7,811 bases of DNA, taken from Chloroflexota bacterium. GTDB taxonomy: Bacteria; Chloroflexota; UBA6077; CF-72. The notes under the pieces are model-generated. The model searched no databases. It saw only the letters and a list, made by a program, of their open reading frames with translations, and was not told the origin of the DNA. Positions 1-6,328 of this stretch are shown here, piece by piece. The stretch spans positions 1-7,811 of the forward strand of contig JAFAWJ010000893.1 in assembly GCA_019242065.1 (NCBI GenBank), in the 5' to 3' direction. Positions within the stretch are counted from its first letter, which is position 1, and every line of letters starts with the position of its first letter. Position numbers and translations under genes: made by a program.

Positions 1-32
1 CGCCGATGGCCCAGATCGAGCTGATCGCCTGA
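1..32 (+). CDS. rplQ: 50S ribosomal protein L17, C-terminal end (partial, 5' truncated by window edge)
   Basis: Only the last nine codons and the stop are present, reading PMAQIELIA then TGA at 30-32. The ending P-M-A-x-I-E-L-(I/V) is the conserved C-terminus of bacterial L17, a large-subunit protein near the peptide exit tunnel. Its place immediately before truA also matches the widespread rpoA-rplQ-...-truA-rplM-rpsI order. The reading frame starts at base 3, with two bases of a preceding codon. The call rests on nine residues plus synteny, so it is good but not certain. Confidence 0.8.
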   Translation, partial: PMAQIELIA

Positions 33-36
33 TCTG

Positions 37-774
37 ATGCGGCGCCTGCGGATGACGCTCGGCTATCGCGGCACGCGCTACGCCGGCTGGGCTACCCAGC
101 CCGGCGCTGCCACGGTCCAGGCAGCCGTCGAAGGCGCTTTAGCCACGGTCGTCGGTCACCCGACGCGGGTGACGGCCGCTGGTCGGACCGACGCCGGGGT
201 GCACGCCGCCGGCCAGGTCGTCTCCTTCGAGACGTCCTCGCCGATGCCGCCCCAGGGTCTTCAGCGCCTGCTCCCTCAGCATCTCCCGGACGACGTCTGG
301 GTTGACGACGTCGCCGAGGCGCCCGGCGACTTCGATGCTCGCCGTTCGGCGCGACGGCGCTGGTACCGCTACGCGATCTGGCGCCACGCGGTGCCATCTG
401 CGCGTGTCCGTGGCCGCGCCCTGGTCGACCACGATCCGCTCGACGTCTCCGCCATGCGCGCCGCCTCGAGCGCGCTGATCGGAATGCACGACTTCGCCTC
501 GCTGGCGACGCGTACGCCCGACGACTCGTCGACGGTGCGCACCGTCTTCGCCGCCGACTGGCTGGAGATCAGCCGCTCGTTGCTGGTCTTCGACATCTGT
601 GCCGATGCCTTCTTAAAGCACATGGTGCGCGGCGTCGTCGGCTCACTCCTGTGGGTTGGGCGCGGCCGCTGGTCGCCATCTGACTTCGCCGCAGCCCTGT
701 CTGCCGCGGACCGTCGCGCGGCTGGTCCGAACGCGCCCGCCCTGGGACTCACGCTGCATCACATCGAATACTGA
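37..774 (+). CDS. truA: tRNA pseudouridine(38-40) synthase TruA
   Basis: The 245-residue protein has the full TruA pattern, and its length is normal for the family. The family converts uridines 38-40 of the tRNA anticodon stem-loop to pseudouridine. The N-terminus carries Y-R-G-T-R-Y-A-G-W (10-18). The catalytic motif AGRTDAGVHAAGQVVSF has the nucleophile Asp at residue 52. The R-R-W-Y-R-Y segment supplies the conserved active-site Tyr near 110. HDFASLA follows at 151-157, FLKHMVRGVVGSLLWVG at 192-208, and the closing GPNAPALGL-type motif at 230-238. The ATG at 37 is 4 nt past the rplQ stop with no clear Shine-Dalgarno, so translation is probably coupled to rplQ. An in-frame ATG at 52 would also keep all catalytic parts. 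Confidence 0.97.
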   Translation: MRRLRMTLGYRGTRYAGWATQPGAATVQAAVEGALATVVGHPTRVTAAGRTDAGVHAAGQVVSFETSSPMPPQGLQRLLPQHLPDDVWVDDVAEAPGDFDARRSARRRWYRYAIWRHAVPSARVRGRALVDHDPLDVSAMRAASSALIGMHDFASLATRTPDDSSTVRTVFAADWLEISRSLLVFDICADAFLKHMVRGVVGSLLWVGRGRWSPSDFAAALSAADRRAAGPNAPALGLTLHHIEY

Positions 775-777
775 ACC

Positions 778-783
778 TGAGGT
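778..783 (+). promoter_or_regulatory. Ribosome binding site of rplM
   Basis: TGAGGT lies 11 nt before the ATG at 795, in the 20-nt gap between truA and rplM. It is the only clear ribosome binding site in the first 1.2 kb. It suggests L13 is initiated independently rather than only by coupling to truA. Confidence 0.6.
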
Positions 784-794
784 AAGTTCGCTTC

Positions 795-1261
<467 letters not shown>

Positions 1262-1265
<4 letters not shown>

Positions 1266-1702
1266 CCATGCGAGATCGCGGACCGACGCCGCCCGGCGGC
1301 CGCGCCTCGGCTGGCGCTGCAAGCTACACCGCCGTCGGCCGCCGCAAGCGCGCGGTCGCCCGCGTCCTGCTCCAGCCGGGTCCAGGCAACATCATCGTCA
1401 ACGGCCTGCCCCTCGACCAGCGGTTTCCGCGCGCGACCCATCAAGCGGCGATCACCCTGCCCCTGCGTCTCACCAATCGCCTGGGCACCGTGAACGTACT
1501 GGCCAGAGTCATCGGCGGGGGCACCAGCGGCCAGGCCGGCGCGATCATCCACGCCACCGCGCGGGCTCTCCTCAAAGCCGACGAAACGACCAAACAAACC
1601 CTCCGCGAGGCCGGTTTTCTCACCCGCGATGCGCGCGAAAAAGAACGCAAGAAGTACGGACTGAAAGCCGCCCGCCGTCGACCGCAATATACGAAGCGAT
1701 AG
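1262..1702 (+). CDS. rpsI: 30S ribosomal protein S9
   Basis: The 146-residue protein is S9, whose C-terminal tail reaches the P-site tRNA in the small subunit. The core starts at [14 protein letters not shown] (22-35). It continues through [14 protein letters not shown] (44-57), [27 protein letters not shown] (78-104) and the basic tail [26 protein letters not shown] (121-146). The final T-K-R replaces the more common S-K-R. The first 20 residues are a Pro/Gly/Ala-rich lead that the core family does not need; extensions of this kind are common in high-GC genomes. The start overlaps the rplM stop in ATGA, so L13 and S9 are translationally coupled. Confidence 0.97.
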
Positions 1703-1710
1703 CAGGACTT

Positions 1711-2004
1711 ATGCTGAAGATCAGATTGCGCCGCACTGGCGCCAAAAAGCAGCCGTCGTACCGTCTGGTGGTCGCCGAAGCGACGGCGCCGCGGGATGGG
1801 ACGTTTCTCGAAAATTTGGGCCACTACAACCCGCTGACCAACCCGACCACCTTCGTGGTCAAAGAGGATCGGGTGCGCGCGTGGTTGCAGCGCGGGGCGC
1901 AGCCGACTGACCGGGTCACGCGCCTGCTCACGGCGCACGGCATCCTGCCCGCTACGTCATCGGCTGCGTCTGTGGCCGCCGCGGCGCCCACTTCGGCTGA
2001 CTGA
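1711..2004 (+). CDS. rpsP: 30S ribosomal protein S16
   Basis: The 97-residue protein is S16, an early small-subunit assembly protein. The start M-L-K-I-R-L-R-R-T-G-A-K-K-Q-P-S-Y-R-L-V-V-A-E (1-23) is the textbook S16 N-terminus. It is followed by P-R-D-G-T-F-L-E-N-L-G-H-Y-N-P (27-41) and a helix with V-R-A-W-L-Q-R-G-A-Q-P-T-D-R-V (55-69). The open frame extends further upstream, but that part overlaps rplM and rpsI and has no S16 similarity, so ATG 1711 is the start. AGGA at 1704-1707 is close to the ATG. The gap to rpsI is 8 nt. An Ala/Ser-rich tail of about 17 residues (81-97) extends past the core. The stop shares one base with the khpA start. Confidence 0.97.
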   Translation: MLKIRLRRTGAKKQPSYRLVVAEATAPRDGTFLENLGHYNPLTNPTTFVVKEDRVRAWLQRGAQPTDRVTRLLTAHGILPATSSAASVAAAAPTSAD

Positions 2005-2324
2005 TGACCGAAGAACCCACGCCGCCCACCGACGCCGAGGAAGAAGTCGAGCTCGACGAGGAAGACGACGACGACCTCGAAGATCTCGAGCCTGACCTGA
2101 AAGGCCTGGTCGAATATGTCGCCCGAGCCCTCGTCGACAAGCCCACGTCCGTCAAGGTCGACGAGGTCCAGGACGGCAACACGACCGTCTACGAGCTCGA
2201 AGTCGACGAAGAGGACATCGGCAAAGTCATCGGCCGCCAGGGGCGCGTCGTCCGCGGCCTCCGCGCCCTCGTCAAAGCCGCCGCAACCCGCAAAGGCACC
2301 CGCGTCGACCTCGACGTCGTCTGA
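2004..2324 (+). CDS. khpA: KH-domain RNA-binding protein KhpA, with an acidic N-terminal extension
   Basis: From about residue 31 the 106-residue protein matches the small KhpA/YlqC family: D-L-K-G-L-V-E-Y-V-A-R-A-L-V-D-K-P (31-47), then E-D-I-G-K-V-I-G-R-Q-G-R (70-81) with the KH loop G-R-Q-G at 77-80, then a helix LRALVKAAATRKG. In Firmicutes KhpA partners KhpB/Jag and binds many RNAs; that role is family knowledge, not shown here. Its place between rpsP and rimM is typical of the family. Family members are usually near 75-80 residues. The extra first 30 residues are unusual, being mostly Asp and Glu from 11 to 29. The start shares one base with the rpsP stop (TGATG), so translation is probably coupled. 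Confidence 0.93.
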   Translation: MTEEPTPPTDAEEEVELDEEDDDDLEDLEPDLKGLVEYVARALVDKPTSVKVDEVQDGNTTVYELEVDEEDIGKVIGRQGRVVRGLRALVKAAATRKGTRVDLDVV

Positions 2325-2337
2325 CGACGACCTGCTG

Positions 2338-2829
2338 GTGGTGGCGCAGGTGCTTGCGCCGCACGGCATCCGCGGTGAGCTCAAGTGCCGCATCGTCACC
2401 GACTTTCCAAAGCAGCGCTTCAAGCGAGGCAACACGCTCCTGCTCGACGGCGCAGCCCACGTCGTCCAGGCCGGGCGGATCCAGGGCCAGGTGGTCCTCC
2501 TCAAACTGGCGGACGTCGCCGACCGGGACGTCGCCGAGACGTTCCGCGGCAAGGACGTCCTGATCAGGACAGAAGACGCCATCAGCCTGCCCAGCGGCGA
2601 GTTCTACTGGCACCAGGTGATTGGTCTGGACGTGGTCGACGCCACCAGTCAGAGCTCCCTGGGCCGCGTCAGCGATATCCTGGAGACTGGCGCCAACGAC
2701 GTGTACGTGGTGAAGACCTCGAGCGGTCGTGAGCTGCTGATTCCCGCCATCAAAGACGTCGTGAAGGACATCGACCCGGGCCTCGGCCGCATCCTGGTCG
2801 AGCCCTTGCCGGGCATGCTGCCGCCGTGA
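2338..2829 (+). CDS. rimM: 16S rRNA processing / 30S maturation factor RimM (non-ATG start)
   Basis: RimM binds S19 and helps mature the 30S head. The protein shows the N-terminal motif V-V-A-Q-V-L-A-P-H-G-I-R-G-E-L (1-15), a linker with D-V-A-D-R-D-V-A-E-T-F-R-G-K (59-72) matching the usual A-E-x-L-R-G pattern, and the PRC-barrel domain: E-F-Y-W-H-Q-V-I-G-L-D-V (88-99), ETGANDVYVV (116-125) and LIPAIKDVVKDID (134-146). No ATG fits near the conserved start. GTG 2338 gives 163 residues, GTG 2341 one fewer, and CTG at 2332 or 2335 is possible. Homology begins right here, 13 nt after the khpA stop. No Shine-Dalgarno is visible, so coupling to khpA is likely. The frame stays open upstream inside khpA, but that part looks like an out-of-frame shadow. 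trmD, the usual next gene, is absent. Confidence 0.93.
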   Translation: MVAQVLAPHGIRGELKCRIVTDFPKQRFKRGNTLLLDGAAHVVQAGRIQGQVVLLKLADVADRDVAETFRGKDVLIRTEDAISLPSGEFYWHQVIGLDVVDATSQSSLGRVSDILETGANDVYVVKTSSGRELLIPAIKDVVKDIDPGLGRILVEPLPGMLPP

Positions 2830-3584
2830 GCCGCCAACGGCTGTATCGCACGCCGGCCGTCATCCTCAAACGCATGGACCTCGGCGAGGCCGATCGCATC
2901 GTCACCCTGTTTTCGCGCGACGAGGGCAAGGTGCGCGCCGTTGCCAAGGGGGTGCGACGGACCACCAGCCGCTCCGCCGGCCACCTCGAGCCGTTCACGC
3001 TGAGCGACGTGCTGCTGGCCGTCGGTCGCGAGCTCGACGTCGTGTCCCAGGCCGACACGCTGGATGCCTTTCGCGAGATCCGCGAGAACCTGGACCTCAC
3101 CACCCACGCCTTCTATCTGACCGAGCTCGTGGACCTGCTCACCGAAGACCGTTCCGAGAATCGGGCCGTCTACGACATCCTGGTTGCCGGCCTGCATTCG
3201 CTGCGCGCGCACGCCGACGCACGCCTGGTGCTGATCACTTTCCACCTGCAGCTGCTGGACGCCCTCGGCTACCGCCCCGAGCTGCGCGAGTGCGTGACCT
3301 GTCGCAACGGTATCGAGCCCGACCGGAATCACTTCTCGGCTTTACTCGGCGGCGTGATTTGCCCGAGCTGTGGACCCGACGAACCCACGGCGCGAGCCAT
3401 CGGCACCTCCGCCCTCAAGCTGCTGCGCTTCGTGCAGGCAACCGCCGGCCAGCGCGACGTCAACGTGGCGCCGCACGTCTGCGCCGAGGCGGAAACGGTG
3501 CTGCGCGATTACGCCGAGCACATCATCGAGCGCCGACTGCGCAGCCCGGCACTAATGGCTCGAATTCAGGAGGTCGGACCTTAA
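2826..3584 (+). CDS. recO: DNA repair protein RecO
   Basis: RecO acts with RecR (and RecF) to load RecA on SSB-coated single-stranded DNA in gap repair. The 252-residue product has normal length. The N-terminal OB-fold is seen in Y-R-T-P-A-V-I-L-K-R-M-D-L-G-E-A-D-R-I-V (7-26) and the segment D-E-G-K-V-R-A-V-A-K-G-V-R (32-44). A helical domain follows with HLQLLDALGYRPEL (140-153). A four-cysteine zinc site is complete at Cys156, Cys159, Cys179 and Cys182, around SALLGGVICPSC. The start is GTG at 2826, overlapping the rimM stop in GTGA, so it is coupled to the ribosomal block. recR, its functional partner, lies 2 kb downstream on the same strand. Confidence 0.95.
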   Translation: MSRQRLYRTPAVILKRMDLGEADRIVTLFSRDEGKVRAVAKGVRRTTSRSAGHLEPFTLSDVLLAVGRELDVVSQADTLDAFREIRENLDLTTHAFYLTELVDLLTEDRSENRAVYDILVAGLHSLRAHADARLVLITFHLQLLDALGYRPELRECVTCRNGIEPDRNHFSALLGGVICPSCGPDEPTARAIGTSALKLLRFVQATAGQRDVNVAPHVCAEAETVLRDYAEHIIERRLRSPALMARIQEVGP

Positions 3585-3597
3585 ACTAGCCTGCGGC

Positions 3598-5271
3598 GTG
3601 TTCGACGATCCGCAAACTCCGACCCAGGTAACCGAGCCGCATCGTGCCCTCTATCTGAAGTGGCGCCCGAAACGGTTTGAAGATGTCGTCGGACAGGAGC
3701 ACGTCACGCGCACGCTGCGGAACGCGGTCAGGCTCGGCCGGCCGGCGCACGCCTATCTGTTTACCGGTCCGCGTGGCACCGGCAAGACGACGGTGGCCCG
3801 CATCCTGTATCGCGCCGTCAACTGCGAGCACGCCAAGGACGGCGATCCGTGCAACACGTGTGCCCTGTGCCAGGCGGCGCTGGCCGGCCGGGCGCTCGAC
3901 CTGGTCGAGATCGACGCGGCCTCGAACCGCGGCATCGACGACATTCGCGACCTGCGCGACAAGGTCGCCTACCGACCGGGTGAAGGTCGCTATCGGGTGT
4001 ACATCATCGACGAGGCGCACGAGCTCACCGCACCGGCCTGGGAAGCCTTCCTCAAGACGCTGGAGGAGCCGCCGCCGCACGCCCTGTTCGTGCTGGCGAC
4101 GACCGAAGCCCACAAGGTGCCGGCGACCATCGTCTCGCGCTGCCAGCGGTTCGACTTCCGCCGCATTCCGTACCAGGCCACGAAGGAACAGCTCGCCCGG
4201 GTCGCCGAGGCTGAGGGGCTGGAGGTCGAGGCGTCGGTGGTCGAGCGACTGGCGCTGGTGGCCCGCGGCGGCCTGCGCGACGCGCTGAGTCTGCTGGATC
4301 AACTGTCGGCGTTCGCGGTCGGACGGATCGACATGGAGGTGGCGCGGGCGGCATTGAGCCTGCCGTCGATCGAGGCAGTGCGCGGGGCGATCGACGGCAT
4401 GACCCGCCACGACCCGGGCACGGTCATGGCCGTGGTCTCCGACGCGGCCGAGGGCGGCGCCGATCTGCGGCTGTTTGTCGACGAGCTGATCGTCAACCTG
4501 CGGGCGCTGATGCTGCTGCGCACCGGCGCCGACGCGCGGCTGACCGACGAGCTGCCAGAGGACGAGGTGGCCTGGTTGCGCGAGCGAGCGCCGGCCTGGC
4601 CGATCGGGGCGCTGCTGCAGCTGGTCCAGACGTTGTCGGACGCGCTGGCCAGAACGCGGGACGCCGCGCAGTTCCAGGTGCAGACCGAGGTCGCGTTGCT
4701 GACCGCGTGCGACGTGGAATCGGTGACCGCCCCGCCCGTGGTGCCTCCCCCACCGTCGGCGACACCCGCAAGTCGCGAGGCCGTGGTCCCTCAGGACACA
4801 CATCGACCCACAGAATCGGTGACGACGGACCCCGTCTTGACCACCGTGACCGAGTCCATCGTCGTCGCGGCCGTCGACTCGGCGGACGGCGACTCCCTCG
4901 AGGCGACCGTTGCGGAGGTCACCACGACAACAGTCACCGAGGCGCGATCGCTCGGCGACCGCTGGCCCGACGTCGTCGAGCAAATTCAGCTGCGCAACGG
5001 TCTGCTGGCCTCTATTGTCCGCAGCGCCCAGCCGCTGACCCTCGACGACACGGTGCTCACTGTGGCCTTTTCCACCGAGTACAACCGTAAATCGGCCGAC
5101 AAGTCGACGAACCGCCAGGTCATCGAGGCCGCCCTGGAGCGCGTCTTTCGCGCGCCGTACCGCCTGAAGGCGATCGTGGCCGCTGATGCGGGCAGCCTAC
5201 TGGATGATCCGGTGATCAACTTCGCCCAGCGCACCTTCGGTGGTCAGCCGAGGCGAGTGCCAACGGACTAA
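3598..5271 (+). CDS. dnaX: DNA polymerase III subunit tau/gamma (clamp loader ATPase)
   Basis: DnaX is the AAA+ motor of the clamp loader that places the beta sliding clamp on primed DNA. The 557-residue protein begins its core with A-L-Y-L-K-W-R-P-K-R-F-E-D-V-V-G-Q (17-33). It has Walker A GPRGTGKTT (57-65), a zinc module with Cys76, Cys85, Cys88 and Cys91, Walker B V-Y-I-I-D-E-A-H (134-141), KTLEEPPPHALFVLATTE (153-170) with sensor 1, the S-R-C arginine finger (180-182), and GGLRDALSLLDQ (224-235) with sensor 2. A collar domain runs to about 370. A low-complexity Pro/Thr/Val/Ser/Ala linker (about 377-450) separates it from a compact C-terminal domain (about 453-530). GTG 3598 is the first usable start, 13 nt after recO. 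I see no AAAAAAG-type slippery run, so one full-length product is expected. Confidence 0.97.
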   Translation: MFDDPQTPTQVTEPHRALYLKWRPKRFEDVVGQEHVTRTLRNAVRLGRPAHAYLFTGPRGTGKTTVARILYRAVNCEHAKDGDPCNTCALCQAALAGRALDLVEIDAASNRGIDDIRDLRDKVAYRPGEGRYRVYIIDEAHELTAPAWEAFLKTLEEPPPHALFVLATTEAHKVPATIVSRCQRFDFRRIPYQATKEQLARVAEAEGLEVEASVVERLALVARGGLRDALSLLDQLSAFAVGRIDMEVARAALSLPSIEAVRGAIDGMTRHDPGTVMAVVSDAAEGGADLRLFVDELIVNLRALMLLRTGADARLTDELPEDEVAWLRERAPAWPIGALLQLVQTLSDALARTRDAAQFQVQTEVALLTACDVESVTAPPVVPPPPSATPASREAVVPQDTHRPTESVTTDPVLTTVTESIVVAAVDSADGDSLEATVAEVTTTTVTEARSLGDRWPDVVEQIQLRNGLLASIVRSAQPLTLDDTVLTVAFSTEYNRKSADKSTNRQVIEAALERVFRAPYRLKAIVAADAGSLLDDPVINFAQRTFGGQPRRVPTD

Positions 5272-5274
5272 CGC

Positions 5275-5280
5275 TATGAT
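5275..5280 (+). promoter_or_regulatory. Possible -10 element upstream of the YbaB gene
   Basis: TATGAT lies in the 39-nt gap between dnaX and the YbaB gene, one of very few AT-rich hexamers there. No convincing -35 hexamer sits 16-18 nt upstream (the bases there are GC-rich dnaX codons). This is a weak candidate for an internal promoter that would let ybaB-recR be expressed apart from dnaX. Confidence 0.2.
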
Positions 5281-5294
5281 CTCGGCACTTGTCC

Positions 5295-5301
5295 GGGAGG
5301 T
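5295..5301 (+). promoter_or_regulatory. Ribosome binding site of the YbaB/EbfC gene
   Basis: GGGAGGT is a near-perfect Shine-Dalgarno 9 nt before the first ATG at 5311. It is among the strongest in the window and suggests high independent initiation, as expected for an abundant nucleoid protein. Confidence 0.7.
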
Positions 5302-5310
5302 CGGGCCGCC

Positions 5311-5628
5311 ATGATGAACAACGAGATGATGCGCCAGCTGCAAGCGCGCATGATGAAGATCCAGGAAGATCTCGCCGCCGAGACGATCGAGGCCAGCGCC
5401 GGCGGCGGGGCGGTCAGCGTGACGATCTCCGAGATCGGCATGGGGCCGGCGCAGGCCAAAGTCCAGCGCATCAAGATCGCCCCCGAAGCGGTCGATCCTG
5501 AGGACATCGAGACGCTCGAAGACCTGGTGCTGGCCGCCATCAACGAAGCGTTGAGCAAAGCCCAGAAGACCGCCGCCGACAAGCTCGGCCCGCTCACAGG
5601 CGGGCTGAAGCTGCCCGGGATGCCCTAG
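5311..5628 (+). CDS. YbaB/EbfC family nucleoid-associated DNA-binding protein
   Basis: The 105-residue protein matches the YbaB/EbfC family, small dimeric DNA-binding proteins associated with the nucleoid. It has a Met/Gln-rich N-terminal helix typical of the family (MMNNEMMRQLQARMMKIQEDL, residues 1-21), then A-A-E-T-I-E-A-S-A-G-G-G-A-V-S-V-T (22-38), a strand with V-Q-R-I-K-I-A-P-E-A-V-D-P-E-D-I-E-T-L-E-D-L-V (51-73), a helix A-A-I-N-E-A-L-S-K-A (75-84), and a Gly/Leu/Pro-rich tail ending L-P-G-M-P. The length is normal. The dnaX-ybaB-recR order is a classic conserved cluster and supports the call. A second in-frame ATG directly follows the first; the strong ribosome binding site fits the first better. 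Confidence 0.95.
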   Translation: MMNNEMMRQLQARMMKIQEDLAAETIEASAGGGAVSVTISEIGMGPAQAKVQRIKIAPEAVDPEDIETLEDLVLAAINEALSKAQKTAADKLGPLTGGLKLPGMP

Positions 5629-5636
5629 CGACCCAC

Positions 5637-6233
5637 GTGCAGACGATCGAGCCCATCGCGCGCGCGGTCGAGGCCTTCGCCAGCCTGCCTGGCATCGGCC
5701 CCAAGACCGCCCAGCGGCTCACCTTCCACCTCCTGCGTCAGCCGCCCGAAACCGTGCGCGAGCTCGCCGAGGCGATCATCAACATGCAGGCGGCCGTCCA
5801 CTTCTGCTCGGTGTGCGGCAACGTGACCGACGTCGAGCCGTGCAGCATCTGTCGATCTGACCAGCGTGACCAGACCACGATCTGCGTCGTCGAAGACCCC
5901 ATGGCGGTGATCACCCTGGAGCGGACGCGTATCTACCGCGGCCTGTACCACGTGCTGCACGGCGCGCTGGATCCGTTGCACGGCGTGACCGTGGAAGACC
6001 TGAAGATCGAAGAGCTCGTCCAGCGGGTCGAGGGTGGCACGGTGCGCGAGGTCATCCTGGCGACCAACCCGAACGTCGAGGGCGACACGACCGCCGGCTA
6101 CCTGGAGCGCCGCCTGGCCCCCCTGGGCGTCCAGGTGACGCGCCTGGCCAGAGGCCTGCCAGTCGGTGGCGACCTCGAGTACGCCGACGAGGTGACGCTG
6201 GCCCGAGCGCTCGAAGGCCGCCGCCCGCAGTAG
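5637..6233 (+). CDS. recR: Recombination mediator protein RecR
   Basis: RecR forms a ring-like clamp and works with RecO (and RecF) to load RecA at single-strand gaps. The 198-residue protein is full length. It has a helix-hairpin-helix L-P-G-I-G-P-K-T-A-Q-R-L (17-28), a complete zinc finger with Cys57, Cys60, Cys69 and Cys72, and a Toprim domain starting at C-V-V-E-D-P (83-88). Toprim continues with ATNPNVEGDTTAGYL (142-156) and ends with the Walker B-like segment T-R-L-A-R-G-L-P-V-G-G-D-L-E-Y-A-D-E (168-185). The GTG at 5637 is 8 nt after the ybaB stop; I see no Shine-Dalgarno, so translation is probably coupled. recO lies upstream in the same run of genes, so both RecOR partners are co-oriented here. 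Confidence 0.97.
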   Translation: MQTIEPIARAVEAFASLPGIGPKTAQRLTFHLLRQPPETVRELAEAIINMQAAVHFCSVCGNVTDVEPCSICRSDQRDQTTICVVEDPMAVITLERTRIYRGLYHVLHGALDPLHGVTVEDLKIEELVQRVEGGTVREVILATNPNVEGDTTAGYLERRLAPLGVQVTRLARGLPVGGDLEYADEVTLARALEGRRPQ

Positions 6234-6244
6234 TCGGTTCCGAC

Positions 6245-6294
6245 CAAAACTTCGACCAACCCTGCCGTGCGGTTATACTCCGGGCGAAGTTTTG
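6245..6294 (+). repeat. 10-bp perfect inverted repeat framing the S1 gene promoter
   Basis: CAAAACTTCG (6245-6254) and CGAAGTTTTG (6285-6294) are exact reverse complements separated by 30 bp. The left arm overlaps the proposed -35 region and the right arm overlaps the expected transcription start. This layout would suit an operator or DNA looping, or a long-loop hairpin in read-through RNA from recR. The repeat is seen directly; the function is inferred. Confidence 0.6.
6252..6279 (+). promoter_or_regulatory. Sigma70-type promoter of the S1 ribosomal protein gene
   Basis: TCGACC (6252-6257, four of six matches to TTGACA) and TATACT (6274-6279, five of six matches to TATAAT) are separated by 16 nt. 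Transcription would start near 6286, giving a leader of roughly 40 nt before ATG 6329. The element is in the only long non-coding gap between genes of the window, between recR and the S1 gene. It is the best promoter match I find here. Confidence 0.65.
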
Positions 6295-6328
6295 CGCTCT
6301 AGCGCGAAGGTTGGTTGTTTTGGACGGA

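Noticed and set aside
2116..2337. Upstream extension of the rimM frame to ATG 2116
   Set aside because: It is Ser/Thr/Pro-rich out-of-frame sequence within khpA and has no RimM character. Homology starts just after the khpA stop.
3586..4983. Long minus-strand open frame (465 codons) opposite dnaX
   Set aside because: It lies antisense to an unmistakable dnaX, is Arg/Gly/Asp-rich, and shows no motif. Long antisense open frames are expected opposite GC-rich coding sequence.
6233..6244. Small palindrome GTCGG-TT-CCGAC overlapping the recR stop, as a terminator
   Set aside because: The stem is at most four or five pairs with a tiny loop and is followed by CAAAAC rather than a U-tract. It is too weak to call.
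6294..6305. Short hairpin GCGC-TCTA-GCGC in the S1 leader
   Set aside because: Four base pairs are expected by chance in this sequence. It may add to leader structure but does not deserve a separate feature.
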